Shown here: one piece after another, positions 25,615 to 35,158 of the stretch
Layout of the letters: each line of letters begins with the position of its first letter
Position numbering within the stretch: position 1 is the stretch's first letter
Source of the DNA: Myxococcales bacterium
GTDB lineage: Bacteria > Myxococcota_A > UBA9042
NCBI GenBank assembly: GCA_023954815.1
Contig: JAGSHB010000045.1
Location: forward strand, 1 to 37,202
Length of the DNA: 37,202 nt
Direction of reading: 5' to 3'
The notes under the pieces: model-generated
Databases searched by the model: none
What the model was told of the DNA's origin: nothing
Seen by the model: the letters and a program-made list of their open reading frames with translations, nothing else
Translations under genes and position numbers: made by a program

Positions 25615-25878
25615 ATGGTCAAGTAAGGGTCTGGCGGCCAAGAGAGTGTTGGCTGCTCCCACGTGGTCATCGATCTGGCCTGTGAAGACTTTATTGTAGG
25701 GATACAAGCCGGCGCTGCCGTGGACCCGCGCGCTGAGTTTCCCGTCGATATAGCCGCTTGTCTGTCAGACCCTTGCATCGCGGTTTGTCGTCTCGCAGAC
25801 TACAAATGTTCATAACTCGCGTTGTCACACCCCCACAATGTCGACCGCGCCTTCGACCGCCCCATCGAGGTTGTGGAG

Positions 25879-27915
25879 ATGTTCTCCGACCGTCGCACCA
25901 GTGCTCGCCACCAACGCCTCGTGCAGGTGATCTTGCGGATTGCGGGTACGCCGAGCCGTGCGACGACGGTGGATTTGAGCGCGAGCGGCTCCTTTGTGGC
26001 CACGCGCCAGCCCGTCAGTATCGGTGATGAGGTCGGGTTGTTGTTTCGCCCGCCCGGTGAGACGTCCTTCACGGTCCAAGTTACCGCTCGGGTCATGCGT
26101 GTCGTCACGCCGCTTGAGGGCATGCAACCGGGCATGGGCCTGCATTTTGTGTCGGCCTATTGTCCGCGTGGGCGGGCTTCCCTTGAGAGTTTCTTGCGCC
26201 GCGAGCTTGGGCTGACGCTGGGGACCCACGAGTCTGTTGAGCCCTATCGTTTCGGTCGCATGGCCGCTGGTGGGGGCTCTGAGCATCCGCCCGCGGAGCA
26301 ACCCAGCCCAGCCCGCGAGCCTGCAGCGCCTCCCTTTGTTGAGCCGCGCCCATTCGGCACGGCCGAGGAACGCTCTTTTGACGCATCTGCGGCGTCGGTT
26401 CCGACGGAGACTCACATCGATGAGTCGACCGAGACCCATGAAGCAGCGGTGACCCACGAGGCAACAGCGACTCACGGTCGGGCAAAGTCTGCGGCGCGCC
26501 CGCCGGCTGAAGCACAGGTGCCGGCTGATCCACAGATGCCGGCAGACTTGCCCAGTTCCGGGCCGGGCGCTCGGGTGGCTCCTCGCTCGACGTCGAGCGG
26601 CAAGATTCGCGCTGCGCAGCCGGCCAAGGATGGTCGCCTACCGCGCAAGCCGTCCGGGACGCACCTCGCTGCATCCAATACGCAAGTGCTTGGGTCGCCT
26701 CACTTTGGCGGCACGCGACCGATTAGCGGGCTGCACGGTACGCTGGCGCCGGAGATCGACGTCGCCGCACCCGTGGAGAGTCCGGCCGCAGTCGATCTGC
26801 TCCTCGGGCCTAGCGAATCCCATACGCAACCAGCGCGGATTCGTCACCCAGAGATCGGGATCAGCTCGGCCCGCAAGGCTGCGCCTCCTCCGTCAGGTAC
26901 GTTCGAAGATCTGAAGTCCATGGCGGAGCAATCGAAGGCCGTATTGGCATCTGTTGCCGCAGCGCAGGTAGACAAGCCCAACGAGGCGAGCAAGTCATCG
27001 AGCAGTTCCTATGGTTCGCGTGCCTACGGCAAGGGACGCCGCGTCTCCGGTGGCCATGACGCCCCACATCGCGTCTCCGGTGGCCACGACGCTCCACGTC
27101 GCGTCTCCGGCGGCCACGACGCTCCACGTCGCGTCTCCGGCGGCCACGACGCGCCGCACCGCAGGACCAATCTCGATTCGGGTGGGCGGCGCGGTTTGCG
27201 GCGCGCCTCCGGGGGCACCACGGGCGGTCGCCCGGTATCGGCCAGACACAAGGCGGTCCCTGCTAAGACGCCGAGTCGTCCACCGTCGGGGCGTGTTGCC
27301 GCCGTGCCCACCAGAGCTCCTGAGCCGGAAAAACCGCGCGGCCCCCTGCTCAAGCGCTTGTTCCGCTCGACGAGCCGCTTTTTCCTGGCGAGCGACGAGG
27401 ATGCCCCGGTGAAGGGTGGAGAGGCGATCTCGCCGACCGGTCGCTTCTATAGCCCGGGAACGGGCGAGGTGCCCGACGCCGGCGACCCAAACGCCATCAG
27501 TCGCATCACCGGTAGTGAGTTGGCGGCCATCTCCATGACGACGCCGCTGGTGGCGATGGAGGATGTGCCCTTCCTGCGGCCGACATTGCGTGAAATGCGC
27601 AGCCCCGTGACGTTGGACGTTCAAGATCAGTTTCAACCCGCCGAAGCCCAATTCGTCGACACAGACACGCTGGTACTCGTCAGCGAAGGCGCCCAACCCG
27701 AGGTCGGTACTGAGATGTGGCTCCACCTGCCGCTGCAGATCGATGGGGTTTGGCAAACGATTTACCTTTTCACGGTGTTACGGCAGGACGTTGTTCGCGT
27801 GCCGCAAGGATGGTGTGGCGAATTTATCGTGCTGACGATCAAGTCCCATGAGCAGCGGGAAGCCTTCCGTCATTTCGCCCTATCCGGCGCCGGCATCCCT
27901 GCGAAGTCCCCCTGA
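25879..27915 (+). CDS. PilZ-domain protein with long disordered middle
   Basis: A 678-residue protein. The N-terminal PilZ domain (RRTSARHQR and DLSASGSFV, the c-di-GMP-binding RxxxR and D-x-S-x-x-G elements) spans about residues 1-105. A roughly 400-residue Pro/Ala/Ser/Glu-rich disordered part follows, containing a perfect tandem repeat. A basic segment and a C-terminal beta-rich domain (about 570-670) resemble a second PilZ-like fold. It may link c-di-GMP to motility or surface functions. The ATG at 25879 has GAGG at 8 bases and starts right at the RR motif; an upstream TTG (25822) is less likely. The 3' end overlaps the convergent O-antigen-ligase gene by 46 bases. Confidence 0.8.
   Translation: MFSDRRTSARHQRLVQVILRIAGTPSRATTVDLSASGSFVATRQPVSIGDEVGLLFRPPGETSFTVQVTARVMRVVTPLEGMQPGMGLHFVSAYCPRGRASLESFLRRELGLTLGTHESVEPYRFGRMAAGGGSEHPPAEQPSPAREPAAPPFVEPRPFGTAEERSFDASAASVPTETHIDESTETHEAAVTHEATATHGRAKSAARPPAEAQVPADPQMPADLPSSGPGARVAPRSTSSGKIRAAQPAKDGRLPRKPSGTHLAASNTQVLGSPHFGGTRPISGLHGTLAPEIDVAAPVESPAAVDLLLGPSESHTQPARIRHPEIGISSARKAAPPPSGTFEDLKSMAEQSKAVLASVAAAQVDKPNEASKSSSSSYGSRAYGKGRRVSGGHDAPHRVSGGHDAPRRVSGGHDAPRRVSGGHDAPHRRTNLDSGGRRGLRRASGGTTGGRPVSARHKAVPAKTPSRPPSGRVAAVPTRAPEPEKPRGPLLKRLFRSTSRFFLASDEDAPVKGGEAISPTGRFYSPGTGEVPDAGDPNAISRITGSELAAISMTTPLVAMEDVPFLRPTLREMRSPVTLDVQDQFQPAEAQFVDTDTLVLVSEGAQPEVGTEMWLHLPLQIDGVWQTIYLFTVLRQDVVRVPQGWCGEFIVLTIKSHEQREAFRHFALSGAGIPAKSP
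27041..27160 (+). repeat. Four 30-bp tandem repeats inside the PilZ gene
   Basis: Four head-to-tail 30-bp units, each encoding RVSGGHDAPH or RVSGGHDAPR, with only a few third-position differences. They are in frame, so copy-number change would lengthen or shorten the linker without breaking the protein. Confidence 0.9.
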
Positions 27916-29618
27916 ACGCGCGCCATCGCTAGGGCCCATCCCAGCCAAACCAGCGTCGCAGTACCGTGGAAGAAGAGCACGCAGTCGACCAGTCCATGGA
28001 TACACGCCACGACGATGAGCAGCGCTCCTGCCTGTGCGAGCCCCGGACGACCCAGCCCCGGACGACCCAGCTTCCAACGGCCCCGCCCCCCCAGCCCAGT
28101 CATGACGGCGGTTCCCATGGCGCCGCACCACGCCAGCAGACCGAGCAATCCCAGATCAGCTAGTAGCTCCAAGTACAGGGAGTTGGCATGCATTCTGGTG
28201 TCTGAACGTAAATCGGGGCGGGCGTCTGGCCACCTGAGTCTGAAGGTGTTCGCGCCCCACCCCACCAAGGGCCGTTCGCGCCACTGCGCTATGGCTATCG
28301 CCCACAGGTCGGCGCGCGTAGCAGCTTTGGGTTCGTTTGACCCGGGGAGTGCGGCGCCATTTCGTGATGTCGTCGCTGGTGGCTTCGCAGGCGCGGTCTG
28401 CAGGCGTAGGAGAGCTGCCTTTGTCGTTGTGGACACCGTGACTTTGGTAGGTTCAAATCGCCCCTTGCCGTGCTGCTGCAACGCCCACCGCACGTAGTCC
28501 CCCTTGGGTACATTGGCCATCACCGTCACGCGCTCGCCCGGCCCGACGGCGTGGGGCAGTCGCGTGCGGCGTTCATCGACGCTTTGGTGGTCGGCATTCA
28601 TTCCCGTGGCCAGCAGCTGGAAGGGATCGGAGCCGCCGGCTCGCCAGCGCACCCAGCCTGTATTGATCAGGGTGACAGGGGCCGAGGTCGTGGTCAGGGA
28701 TGGCACCGAGATCTGCACAGACACCTGCGGACTTTCGGATGCGAGCCCGGACCGGTGGCGCAGGGCAGCGTCGGTGGCCAGTCGCCCGCCTAGTCCACTC
28801 AACACCACAAGGCCCGCAATCATTGCGAATTTACGGCCGCCGGGCTGCTGGAACTCCTTGTGAACAGCGATCATCGCACCGGTCGCGAGCAGCCCAACGC
28901 CCGCAGCTATCCACGCCCCTCGGCTATAGGTTCCCAGCAGGGCCCAGCCGATCAGCACGACGCCAAGCCAAGCGCTGCTGTGCCGACGCGCGAGGGTCAG
29001 CCCGATGGGCAACATACAGGCGAAGAAGGCGGCTGCGATGTTGGCGTGGGCGAACGTTGCAGTGAGTCGCCGAACGCTACCCCACAGGGTCGCCTTGTCG
29101 GCAAAGAGGGTCAGCCAACCTCCTTCGCTGCCCTGCTGATCGACGATGCCCAATCCAGCCGACACGGCTGCGGCCGCAAGGAGTACGCCCATCAGGCGCT
29201 TGGGTCGGAGCCACGGCACGGGGCGAATGAGGGCGCGCAGTGCTGCGAGGCCCACGAGCGCGTCCAGCGTCAGTCGCAAGCTGCCGCGCAGCGCTTCGCC
29301 GCTCAGGTTGGGCGCCAGCGCCGCAGAGAGCCAGCCCGCGGCGATAAAGGCGAGTAGCCACAGGCCGCTGCGACCGGCAACCCAGCTATCCCCGAACCCG
29401 AGCAGCAGCAACTCTCCACCAGCGGCGCCGCAGAGCGCCCACTCCAGCCAGGTCATGGTCAATGGACCTATCTGCACGCCGCCCGCTTCGAATGGCAGCA
29501 GCGCGCAGACGCAGAGCATCGCGAGCGCAAGAATGTGCCGACCGGCGCGTATGGCGCGGCTGTCTGGGAGACCGTCTGGCCGGGGCGCGGTCGTGATGGG
29601 TGCAGTCGTGCTGGTCAT
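27870..29618 (-). CDS. O-antigen ligase-like (Wzy_C) membrane protein
   Basis: A 582-residue polytopic protein with about a dozen helices and the O-antigen ligase/polymerase signatures LLGTYSRGAW and PLVGWGANTFRLRW. It probably acts in periplasmic polysaccharide ligation or polymerisation. Between the helices is a large soluble beta-rich insert (about residues 300-420: VSVQISVPS, VTLINTGWVRWRAGG, GERVTVMANVP) that looks like an extra sandwich domain. The ATG at 29618 overlaps the stop of the upstream methyltransferase (ATGA), indicating coupling. The 3' end overlaps the PilZ gene on the other strand. Confidence 0.75.
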   Translation of the reverse strand: MTSTTAPITTAPRPDGLPDSRAIRAGRHILALAMLCVCALLPFEAGGVQIGPLTMTWLEWALCGAAGGELLLLGFGDSWVAGRSGLWLLAFIAAGWLSAALAPNLSGEALRGSLRLTLDALVGLAALRALIRPVPWLRPKRLMGVLLAAAAVSAGLGIVDQQGSEGGWLTLFADKATLWGSVRRLTATFAHANIAAAFFACMLPIGLTLARRHSSAWLGVVLIGWALLGTYSRGAWIAAGVGLLATGAMIAVHKEFQQPGGRKFAMIAGLVVLSGLGGRLATDAALRHRSGLASESPQVSVQISVPSLTTTSAPVTLINTGWVRWRAGGSDPFQLLATGMNADHQSVDERRTRLPHAVGPGERVTVMANVPKGDYVRWALQQHGKGRFEPTKVTVSTTTKAALLRLQTAPAKPPATTSRNGAALPGSNEPKAATRADLWAIAIAQWRERPLVGWGANTFRLRWPDARPDLRSDTRMHANSLYLELLADLGLLGLLAWCGAMGTAVMTGLGGRGRWKLGRPGLGRPGLAQAGALLIVVACIHGLVDCVLFFHGTATLVWLGWALAMARVQGDFAGMPAPDRAK

Positions 29619-30505
29619 GATCGCCACCAACCCCAGCGGTGACGGGGGCGGTCGGGTTGGACGAGCCCCATCAGGTCGGCCGCAAGGAGTCGCGGATCGG
29701 GGTAGGGCCGCAGTCCAATCCCCAGTTGCCCCATGGCGCGCGCGTCCGCTAGCCCCAGCCAGCCGCGGGTCGGGTGCAGGAAGAGATCACGCCCCGTCGC
29801 CGCGCGAAAGCTGCTGCCCAGTGCACTGACCTGCTGTCGTTTGTGGCCGGGTCGGGCGAAGAAGTACAACCCCAAAATCAGGGCCGCGCCGCCTGGCTTC
29901 ACGAGCGTCTGCACCTGTCGCAGCCAGCCGGCAGGGTCGGCGGCGAACTGCGTGCACCGATTGACAATCACAAGGTCCCAGCCGGTCCCCAAGGGCGACA
30001 GATCGCGCACATCCAGCTGAATCGACTGCCACGCTGGCTCGGCGAACCACTTGCGGGCCCCGAGCCCATCGATGGCACCTGCGAAGGTGTCCACGCCCGT
30101 CACCTCGTGGCCCGCGGCAGATAGGTGAGCCGTCAGCCAGTGGTTCCAAGCGCCAATCTCAACAATTCGCAATTTTCGCCCAGGTTTGCAGGCCAGCGCC
30201 CCTTGCACCACCCGGAGGTCAGCCAATCGTCCACGCCAGGCAGGATCGCCCCGCTTCGCACCAATTTTCGGTAGCCGCGGCAGCTCGGTTGGATCGAGTT
30301 GGCCGATGCCGCGGCTCGCCCGAAACGCGGTCACTGCGTCGGTGAACGGCGCGAGGCGCTCCCGAAATGCCAAGCTGGTCAGCTGCAAAACCCCCTCATC
30401 GGTCAACAGAAAAGACGCGCCACAGCTGCATTGAGCGCCAGAGTCGCACAATCGCAAGGGACGTTTGCAGTCTGGGCATCGCAGAGAACTCGCCATGGAC
30501 TCCAT
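29615..30505 (-). CDS. Class I SAM-dependent methyltransferase with N-terminal zinc ribbon
   Basis: A 296-residue protein. The N-terminal zinc ribbon (CPDC ... CSCG, residues about 10-30) precedes a Rossmann methyltransferase: motif I LRIVEIGAWNHWLTAHL, GVDTF, and a DLVIVNRC post-motif. It probably methylates a small molecule or glycan precursor; translational coupling to the O-antigen-ligase-like gene suggests surface polysaccharide work. Start ATG at 30505 or 30496; neither has a strong ribosome binding site. It is divergent from the amylase gene across about 100 bases. Confidence 0.75.
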   Translation of the reverse strand: MESMASSLRCPDCKRPLRLCDSGAQCSCGASFLLTDEGVLQLTSLAFRERLAPFTDAVTAFRASRGIGQLDPTELPRLPKIGAKRGDPAWRGRLADLRVVQGALACKPGRKLRIVEIGAWNHWLTAHLSAAGHEVTGVDTFAGAIDGLGARKWFAEPAWQSIQLDVRDLSPLGTGWDLVIVNRCTQFAADPAGWLRQVQTLVKPGGAALILGLYFFARPGHKRQQVSALGSSFRAATGRDLFLHPTRGWLGLADARAMGQLGIGLRPYPDPRLLAADLMGLVQPDRPRHRWGWWRS

Positions 30506-30607
30506 TGCACACGCACCCGTTGTTTGGTGTGGCCAGATAGACGTACCCTACCGCGGCTTCGTTCACTACCACAGAAAGCTGCGCCGCAATCTGCTCCAGG
30601 AGCCCCC

Positions 30608-33115
30608 GTGTTTCGCCTACCGTCGCGTCTCAACCTGACGATGAGCCTTGTGCTCCCCCTCTCTGTCCTGCTGGGCTTGGTTGGCTGTACGCCGCCAGCT
30701 CAATCCGACAGCCCTGCCAACGACGCACAGGGGGCCAAAGGAGACGGCGATATCGTCGTGTCGTTTGATATCAAATCGAACCCTGACGGGGCGCAGACCG
30801 ATGCAGCGGCAGATGGGGCCGCGAGTGACGTCGGCGGCGGTCAGGATGACGTATTCGTCGATGTACAGGTCGCAGACAGTTCTATCGCGCCAGACAGTTC
30901 CGTCGCGGCAGACAGTGTTGCACCAGATGGGGAGAGCCCGGACGCGAGCGCGCCTGCCCCGGACAGTCAGAGTACAGATGGCCAGACGACCGACGGCCAA
31001 ATCACGCAACCCAAGCCCTGTGGCCAGACCACCTTCGCCTACAAGCCCACGCCGGGGGTGAAACAAGTCCTGCTGTCGGGCTCATTCAACGGTTGGGCGA
31101 CGACAGCCGCTAAGGCGTCGATTTTGCTGGACGACGACGGCGATGGCGTGTGGACGACGACGTTGGTGCTGCAGCCGGGCCAATGGCAGTACAAATTCAT
31201 CGTTGACGGCACCTGGCTACCCGACCCGACCAACCCCAACAAGGTCGACGACGGTTTTGGCAACAAGAACTCGGTGCTCACCGTGGCGCCATGCCCCAAG
31301 GCGCTCAAACTCGACAGTCAGCAGAACACTGGCGCTGGTATCGAGGCCACATTTTCAACCCCGCTCGGCCCCATCGATCCAAAGAAGGTGACGGTGACCC
31401 TCGATCACCAAGCGGTGAGCGCTGCCGCCGTGTCGTGGTCGGGGGGCAAGCTGCACATCAAAATCACGGGGCTCGCCACTGGCATCCACGACGTCCGAGT
31501 GGCGGTCGATACGGCCGATGGCGAGCAGATGTGGCTGCTCAAGGTCTACAACGGCGTCAGCACCGATTGGCGTGACGCGACGCTGTATTTCGTGATGACC
31601 GACCGGTTCAACAACGGCGACAAGACCAACGACAACATCCTGCCCAATGTCGATCCGCGGACCAACTTCTCAGGCGGTGATTTCGCCGGGATTTCAGCCA
31701 AGATCGACAGCGGCTACTTCACCAAGCTCGGCGCCAGCGCTCTGTGGCTCAGTTGGCCCGTCAAACAGCCAGCCTATGCCGAGCAGGGCACCTTTCCCGA
31801 TGGTACGGGCTGCGGATTGGGGCCGGGGAAGGTCAAGTACTCCCCCATGAAATACAGCGGTTATCACGGCTACTGGCCGGCCGACTCGGACAAGACGGAG
31901 CCGCGGTTTGGCTCCTTGGCCGAATTGCAGCAGCTGGTCGACAAGGCCCACGCCAAAGGCATCCGCATCCTGCTCGACTACACCGCCAACCACGTGCACA
32001 CCTCCAACCCCTGGTTTGCCAAGTACAAAGACAAAGGCTGGTTTCATACACCGGCCGAGGTTTGCCAGGACGTCGGCTGGGACAACAAGCCTGTCACCTG
32101 CTGGTTTACGAGCTATCTCGCGGACATGAACTACGGCAATCCCCAGGTCATCGAGGCCTCGCTCAAGAGCGCCATGTGGTGGGCCAAACAGTCGGGCGCG
32201 GATGGATTCCGGCTCGACGCGGTCAAGCACATCGAGATGGACTTCATCAAGGCGCTGCGCAAGCGGGCAAAAGAGGAGATGGAGCTAACCGGGATCGATT
32301 TTTACATCGTCGGGGAGACCTTCACAGGAGATGCCCAGGCCATCCAAGCGTTCGTTGGCGCCGACAAGATCCACGCGCAGTTCGACTTTCCGGCCAATAT
32401 GCAGCTGCTGCAAGGGTTCGCCAAAGCGAGCAAAGGGCTCGGCCAGATGGATGATGTCATCCGCGGGATTCGCTCGGTCTACACCGACCAAGGCGCGCTG
32501 ATGTCGACCTTTATCGGCAACCACGACATGGCGCGGTTCATCAGCCACGCCAGCGGTGACTTGCCGTGCGGTCCTTGGGACATGATCAGCAACCAAGCTG
32601 CCGGGTGGAAAAATCCGCCGAAGGTGCCGTCTACCCAGCTGCCCTATGACCGACTCAAGCTCGGGTTCACCTACCTATTCACCACGCCCGGGGTGCCGCT
32701 GATCTACTACGGTGATGAGTTTGGCCTGCCCGGCGCGGGCGACCCGGATAACCGCCGCATGATGCGTTTTGGTAGTGACCTGTCGGCCAAAGAACAGGCG
32801 ACGCTCACCTACCTCAGTGAGCTCGGCAAGCTTCGTGCGGCCCATCCAGCGCTTCGCAAGGGCAAGTGGAGCAAGGCGCTGTGGAAAGAAGCGGATTTTC
32901 TGTCGTGGGCGCGCACCGCCACTGGCGACCAGGTGGTTGTGCTCATCAATCGCGGCAGTGGCGCCAAGAAGGGCGGGCTGACCGTGACCCCGGCGGGCAT
33001 CGCTGACGGCACCGAGCTCGTCGAGTGGTTTACCAAGAAAAAGGTGAAGATCGCGGGTGGCAAGCTCGCTTTCGACGTGCCGGCAAGCTCAGCTCAGGTC
33101 TGGACGACGCAGTAA
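30608..33115 (+). CDS. Lipoprotein alpha-amylase (GH13) with CBM48-like domain
   Basis: An 835-residue lipoprotein. A signal peptide with lipobox (LLGLVGC, C27) is followed by an Asp/Ser/Gln/Thr-rich spacer. A CBM48/AMPK-type starch-binding domain follows (about 137-232: VLLSGSFNGWATTA, WQYKFIVDGTWLPDP), then a linking beta domain, then the GH13 barrel. The catalytic nucleophile is D537 (GFRLDAVKH), acid/base E570 (VGETF), transition-state Asp D640 (IGNHD). It begins with DATLYFVMTDRFNNGD. It probably degrades starch or glycogen-like glucans at the cell surface. GTG at 30608 has AGGAG upstream and supplies the basic signal-peptide start; the ATG at 30641 is an alternative. Confidence 0.9.
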   Translation: MFRLPSRLNLTMSLVLPLSVLLGLVGCTPPAQSDSPANDAQGAKGDGDIVVSFDIKSNPDGAQTDAAADGAASDVGGGQDDVFVDVQVADSSIAPDSSVAADSVAPDGESPDASAPAPDSQSTDGQTTDGQITQPKPCGQTTFAYKPTPGVKQVLLSGSFNGWATTAAKASILLDDDGDGVWTTTLVLQPGQWQYKFIVDGTWLPDPTNPNKVDDGFGNKNSVLTVAPCPKALKLDSQQNTGAGIEATFSTPLGPIDPKKVTVTLDHQAVSAAAVSWSGGKLHIKITGLATGIHDVRVAVDTADGEQMWLLKVYNGVSTDWRDATLYFVMTDRFNNGDKTNDNILPNVDPRTNFSGGDFAGISAKIDSGYFTKLGASALWLSWPVKQPAYAEQGTFPDGTGCGLGPGKVKYSPMKYSGYHGYWPADSDKTEPRFGSLAELQQLVDKAHAKGIRILLDYTANHVHTSNPWFAKYKDKGWFHTPAEVCQDVGWDNKPVTCWFTSYLADMNYGNPQVIEASLKSAMWWAKQSGADGFRLDAVKHIEMDFIKALRKRAKEEMELTGIDFYIVGETFTGDAQAIQAFVGADKIHAQFDFPANMQLLQGFAKASKGLGQMDDVIRGIRSVYTDQGALMSTFIGNHDMARFISHASGDLPCGPWDMISNQAAGWKNPPKVPSTQLPYDRLKLGFTYLFTTPGVPLIYYGDEFGLPGAGDPDNRRMMRFGSDLSAKEQATLTYLSELGKLRAAHPALRKGKWSKALWKEADFLSWARTATGDQVVVLINRGSGAKKGGLTVTPAGIADGTELVEWFTKKKVKIAGGKLAFDVPASSAQVWTTQ

Positions 33116-33156
33116 TGGCGTGCTTCGAAAATGGAAGGCAGGTCCAAAAATGACGA

Positions 33157-33187
33157 GACCCGCCTCACCAACAAAGTGGGGCGGGTC
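33157..33187 (+). terminator. Hairpin downstream of the amylase gene
   Basis: A 12-bp stem with one G-T pair (33157-33168 with 33176-33187) and the loop CAACAAA, 40 bases past the stop. No T-tract follows, so it is either a factor-assisted terminator or a transcript-stabilising hairpin. Confidence 0.55.
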
Positions 33188-33339
33188 CGGTCGCGTCACC
33201 AGCGTGTCGTCGGGAGGGAGAGGGGAGGGACACACCGGCTTCGGGTTGCAAGCACACCAGACGCTGTCTGGGGCGGGGCGCTGCTGTTGCGGCCCGCACC
33301 TATCCAACGCAGCACCTGACGAAATCATTCCGACTTTTT

Positions 33340-34344
33340 TTACCACCAGTGTACTTCGTCCAATTCCGGGTCGTCTCGCTCAGCTGCATCCCAGGGCCTG
33401 GAGGGCAGATACTTCCAGCCGCTATCGGAGAACATGACGACGATATTACCGCTGTCCATACGCTCGGCCTCCCGCAGCGCGCCGTGCATGGCCGCCCCGG
33501 AGGACACGCCAGCGACCAGCCCCTCGCGGGTGGTAATCTCGCGCATGAGCTGTAGGGAGCGGGCGGCGGTCACCAGCAGGCGGCGGTCGAGCATCTCGAT
33601 GTCAAAGAGCGGCGCGGCGAAGTGATCTTCCAGTCGCGTGAGGCCCTGCAAGCGCTCGCCCATGCGCGGCTCCACACCGACGATGCGCACTTTGGGGTTG
33701 TGGCGCCGCAGCCGTTTGGCGACCCCGGTGATGGTGCCACCCGTGCCAATGCCGGCCACAAAGGCGTCGATATTCGGCAGGTCGCGTACGATCTCTTCGC
33801 CTGTGGTGGTCTCGTGAACGTGCACATTCAGCGGGTTTTGAAATTGGCGCAGCGGCACGCCTCCGCAGTCCTTGGCCAGTTGTTCTGCCGCCTCAATCGC
33901 GCCGCGCATGCCCGCGAGTGGCTTGCACCAGTGCAGGTGAACGTCGAAGAGCATCAGCGTATCTGCGATCATCGGCGGCACGCCCTCGGGCAGCACCACG
34001 CAGGCCTTGTAGCCCCGTTGCCGCGCCACCATCGCTAGCGAGATCGCCGTGTTGCCGCTAGAGGCTTCGACGATCCGCTGACCCGGCCGCAGCTTGCCCT
34101 GTCGCTCCAACTCACAGACCAGCGTGCTGGCGATACGGTCCTTGATACTGCCCGTCGGGTTCGTGCCTTCGAACTTCGCAAAGATGCGCACGTTCGGGTT
34201 CGGGCTCATGTGGGTCAATTCGATGAGCGGGGTATTGCCAATCTTCCTCAGGGCGCTGTGGGGGCCAACCGTACCGGGCAGACGGCAAAGCTGTGGCGAA
34301 TCGACTGCCGCACCGGTTGGATGGGATGACGGGGAGTTAGGCAT
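33340..34344 (-). CDS. Cysteine synthase (PLP-dependent, CysK/CysM family)
   Basis: A 334-residue protein of the fold-type II PLP family. PLP-lysine motif NPTGSIKDR (K68), substrate loop ASSGNTA (95-100), phosphate-binding GIGTGGTITG, and SSGAA near the C-terminus. It would make cysteine from O-acetylserine and sulfide; the E-A-S-S-G-N-T loop leans toward CysM-like members. The ATG at 34344 is chosen because GGAG lies 6 bases upstream; the ATG at 34348-34350 has no spacing. It is 35 bases after the TIGR04282 gene on the same strand, suggesting an operon. Confidence 0.85.
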   Translation of the reverse strand: MPNSPSSHPTGAAVDSPQLCRLPGTVGPHSALRKIGNTPLIELTHMSPNPNVRIFAKFEGTNPTGSIKDRIASTLVCELERQGKLRPGQRIVEASSGNTAISLAMVARQRGYKACVVLPEGVPPMIADTLMLFDVHLHWCKPLAGMRGAIEAAEQLAKDCGGVPLRQFQNPLNVHVHETTTGEEIVRDLPNIDAFVAGIGTGGTITGVAKRLRRHNPKVRIVGVEPRMGERLQGLTRLEDHFAAPLFDIEMLDRRLLVTAARSLQLMREITTREGLVAGVSSGAAMHGALREAERMDSGNIVVMFSDSGWKYLPSRPWDAAERDDPELDEVHWW

Positions 34345-34379
34345 GGACATCTCCGCTGGGACGACGTGAATGGATGGGC

Positions 34380-35105
34380 TTAGGCCCCCACCACATCGGG
34401 CAAAGTACTGCGTTTGAGCTCTGCCGCCACGGCGCTGAGGACCCGCTCGGTGTGGGTCGCTCGCCAGAGACCCGCTGCGACGCCTTCGCTGAACGTGTGG
34501 AGATCTTGTTCGCTGTCCACATCGAAAAAACTCGGCGCCACCGTCGGCGACAACCCGAGCTCAAACATGCGCCCGAGGCAGGCCTCGAGGGTCTTCGATG
34601 TGCTCCACGGCAGGTCGCGCAGGCAGCCCTCAGGGCATCGCCGCATGCCGATGAGGTAAAATCCGCCGTCCAACGCTGGGCCAAAGACACAGTCGGCTTC
34701 ATCGAGACTGTTGAGTGCCGCTTCGATCTGCGGCGTGGGCAGGCCCGGGGAATCGCCAGCTACCACCACAGCGCGATCGCTCTGCCGCAATCCACGCCGT
34801 AGGGCGCGCTCAAGCCGGACACCCAGGTCGCCGTCGCCTTGGTGCCATTTGGGCACATCTTCGGTTGCCGCGGCGAGGTCACTGCTGGCCTCAGCGTAGA
34901 CCTGCCAAGGTTGGCGAATCCCGAGATTCAGTGAGATGTCCGGGATCTGAGAAACAGTCGCGACCGTATCGTGCAAGAACGCGACCGCAAGTCTCGCCGC
35001 GGTTTCCTGACCCAAGGCTTGGGCCAAGCGGCACGCACCGATGTCGCTGAGGGAGGGTTTGGTGAAGATGGTCACGCTAGCGCGCGGTGTGGAAGCGTTG
35101 CTCAT
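34380..35105 (-). CDS. TIGR04282/DUF2064 family glycosyltransferase-like protein
   Basis: A 241-residue protein of the DUF2064 / TIGR04282 family (rSAM/selenodomain-associated transferase 1 group). Motifs: QGDGDLGVRLERAL, VVVAGDSPGLPTPQIEAAL, ADCVFGPALDGGFYLIG, FDVDSEQDL. The fold is a nucleotidyl/glycosyltransferase type A. Its exact substrate in this family is not established. It lies between the di-haem peroxidase (53-base gap) and cysteine synthase genes. The usual family partners (TIGR04283 transferase, radical SAM protein) are not seen here. Confidence 0.85.
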   Translation of the reverse strand: MSNASTPRASVTIFTKPSLSDIGACRLAQALGQETAARLAVAFLHDTVATVSQIPDISLNLGIRQPWQVYAEASSDLAAATEDVPKWHQGDGDLGVRLERALRRGLRQSDRAVVVAGDSPGLPTPQIEAALNSLDEADCVFGPALDGGFYLIGMRRCPEGCLRDLPWSTSKTLEACLGRMFELGLSPTVAPSFFDVDSEQDLHTFSEGVAAGLWRATHTERVLSAVAAELKRSTLPDVVGA

Positions 35106-35158
35106 GACTTCTTATGCAGGCCTTTCGGTTCGCGTGCCAGCGATTGTTGTGGGGCAGG

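Noticed and set aside
27041-27160. Tandem repeats as a possible CRISPR array
   Set aside because: Units are contiguous without spacers and code in frame for a peptide repeat.
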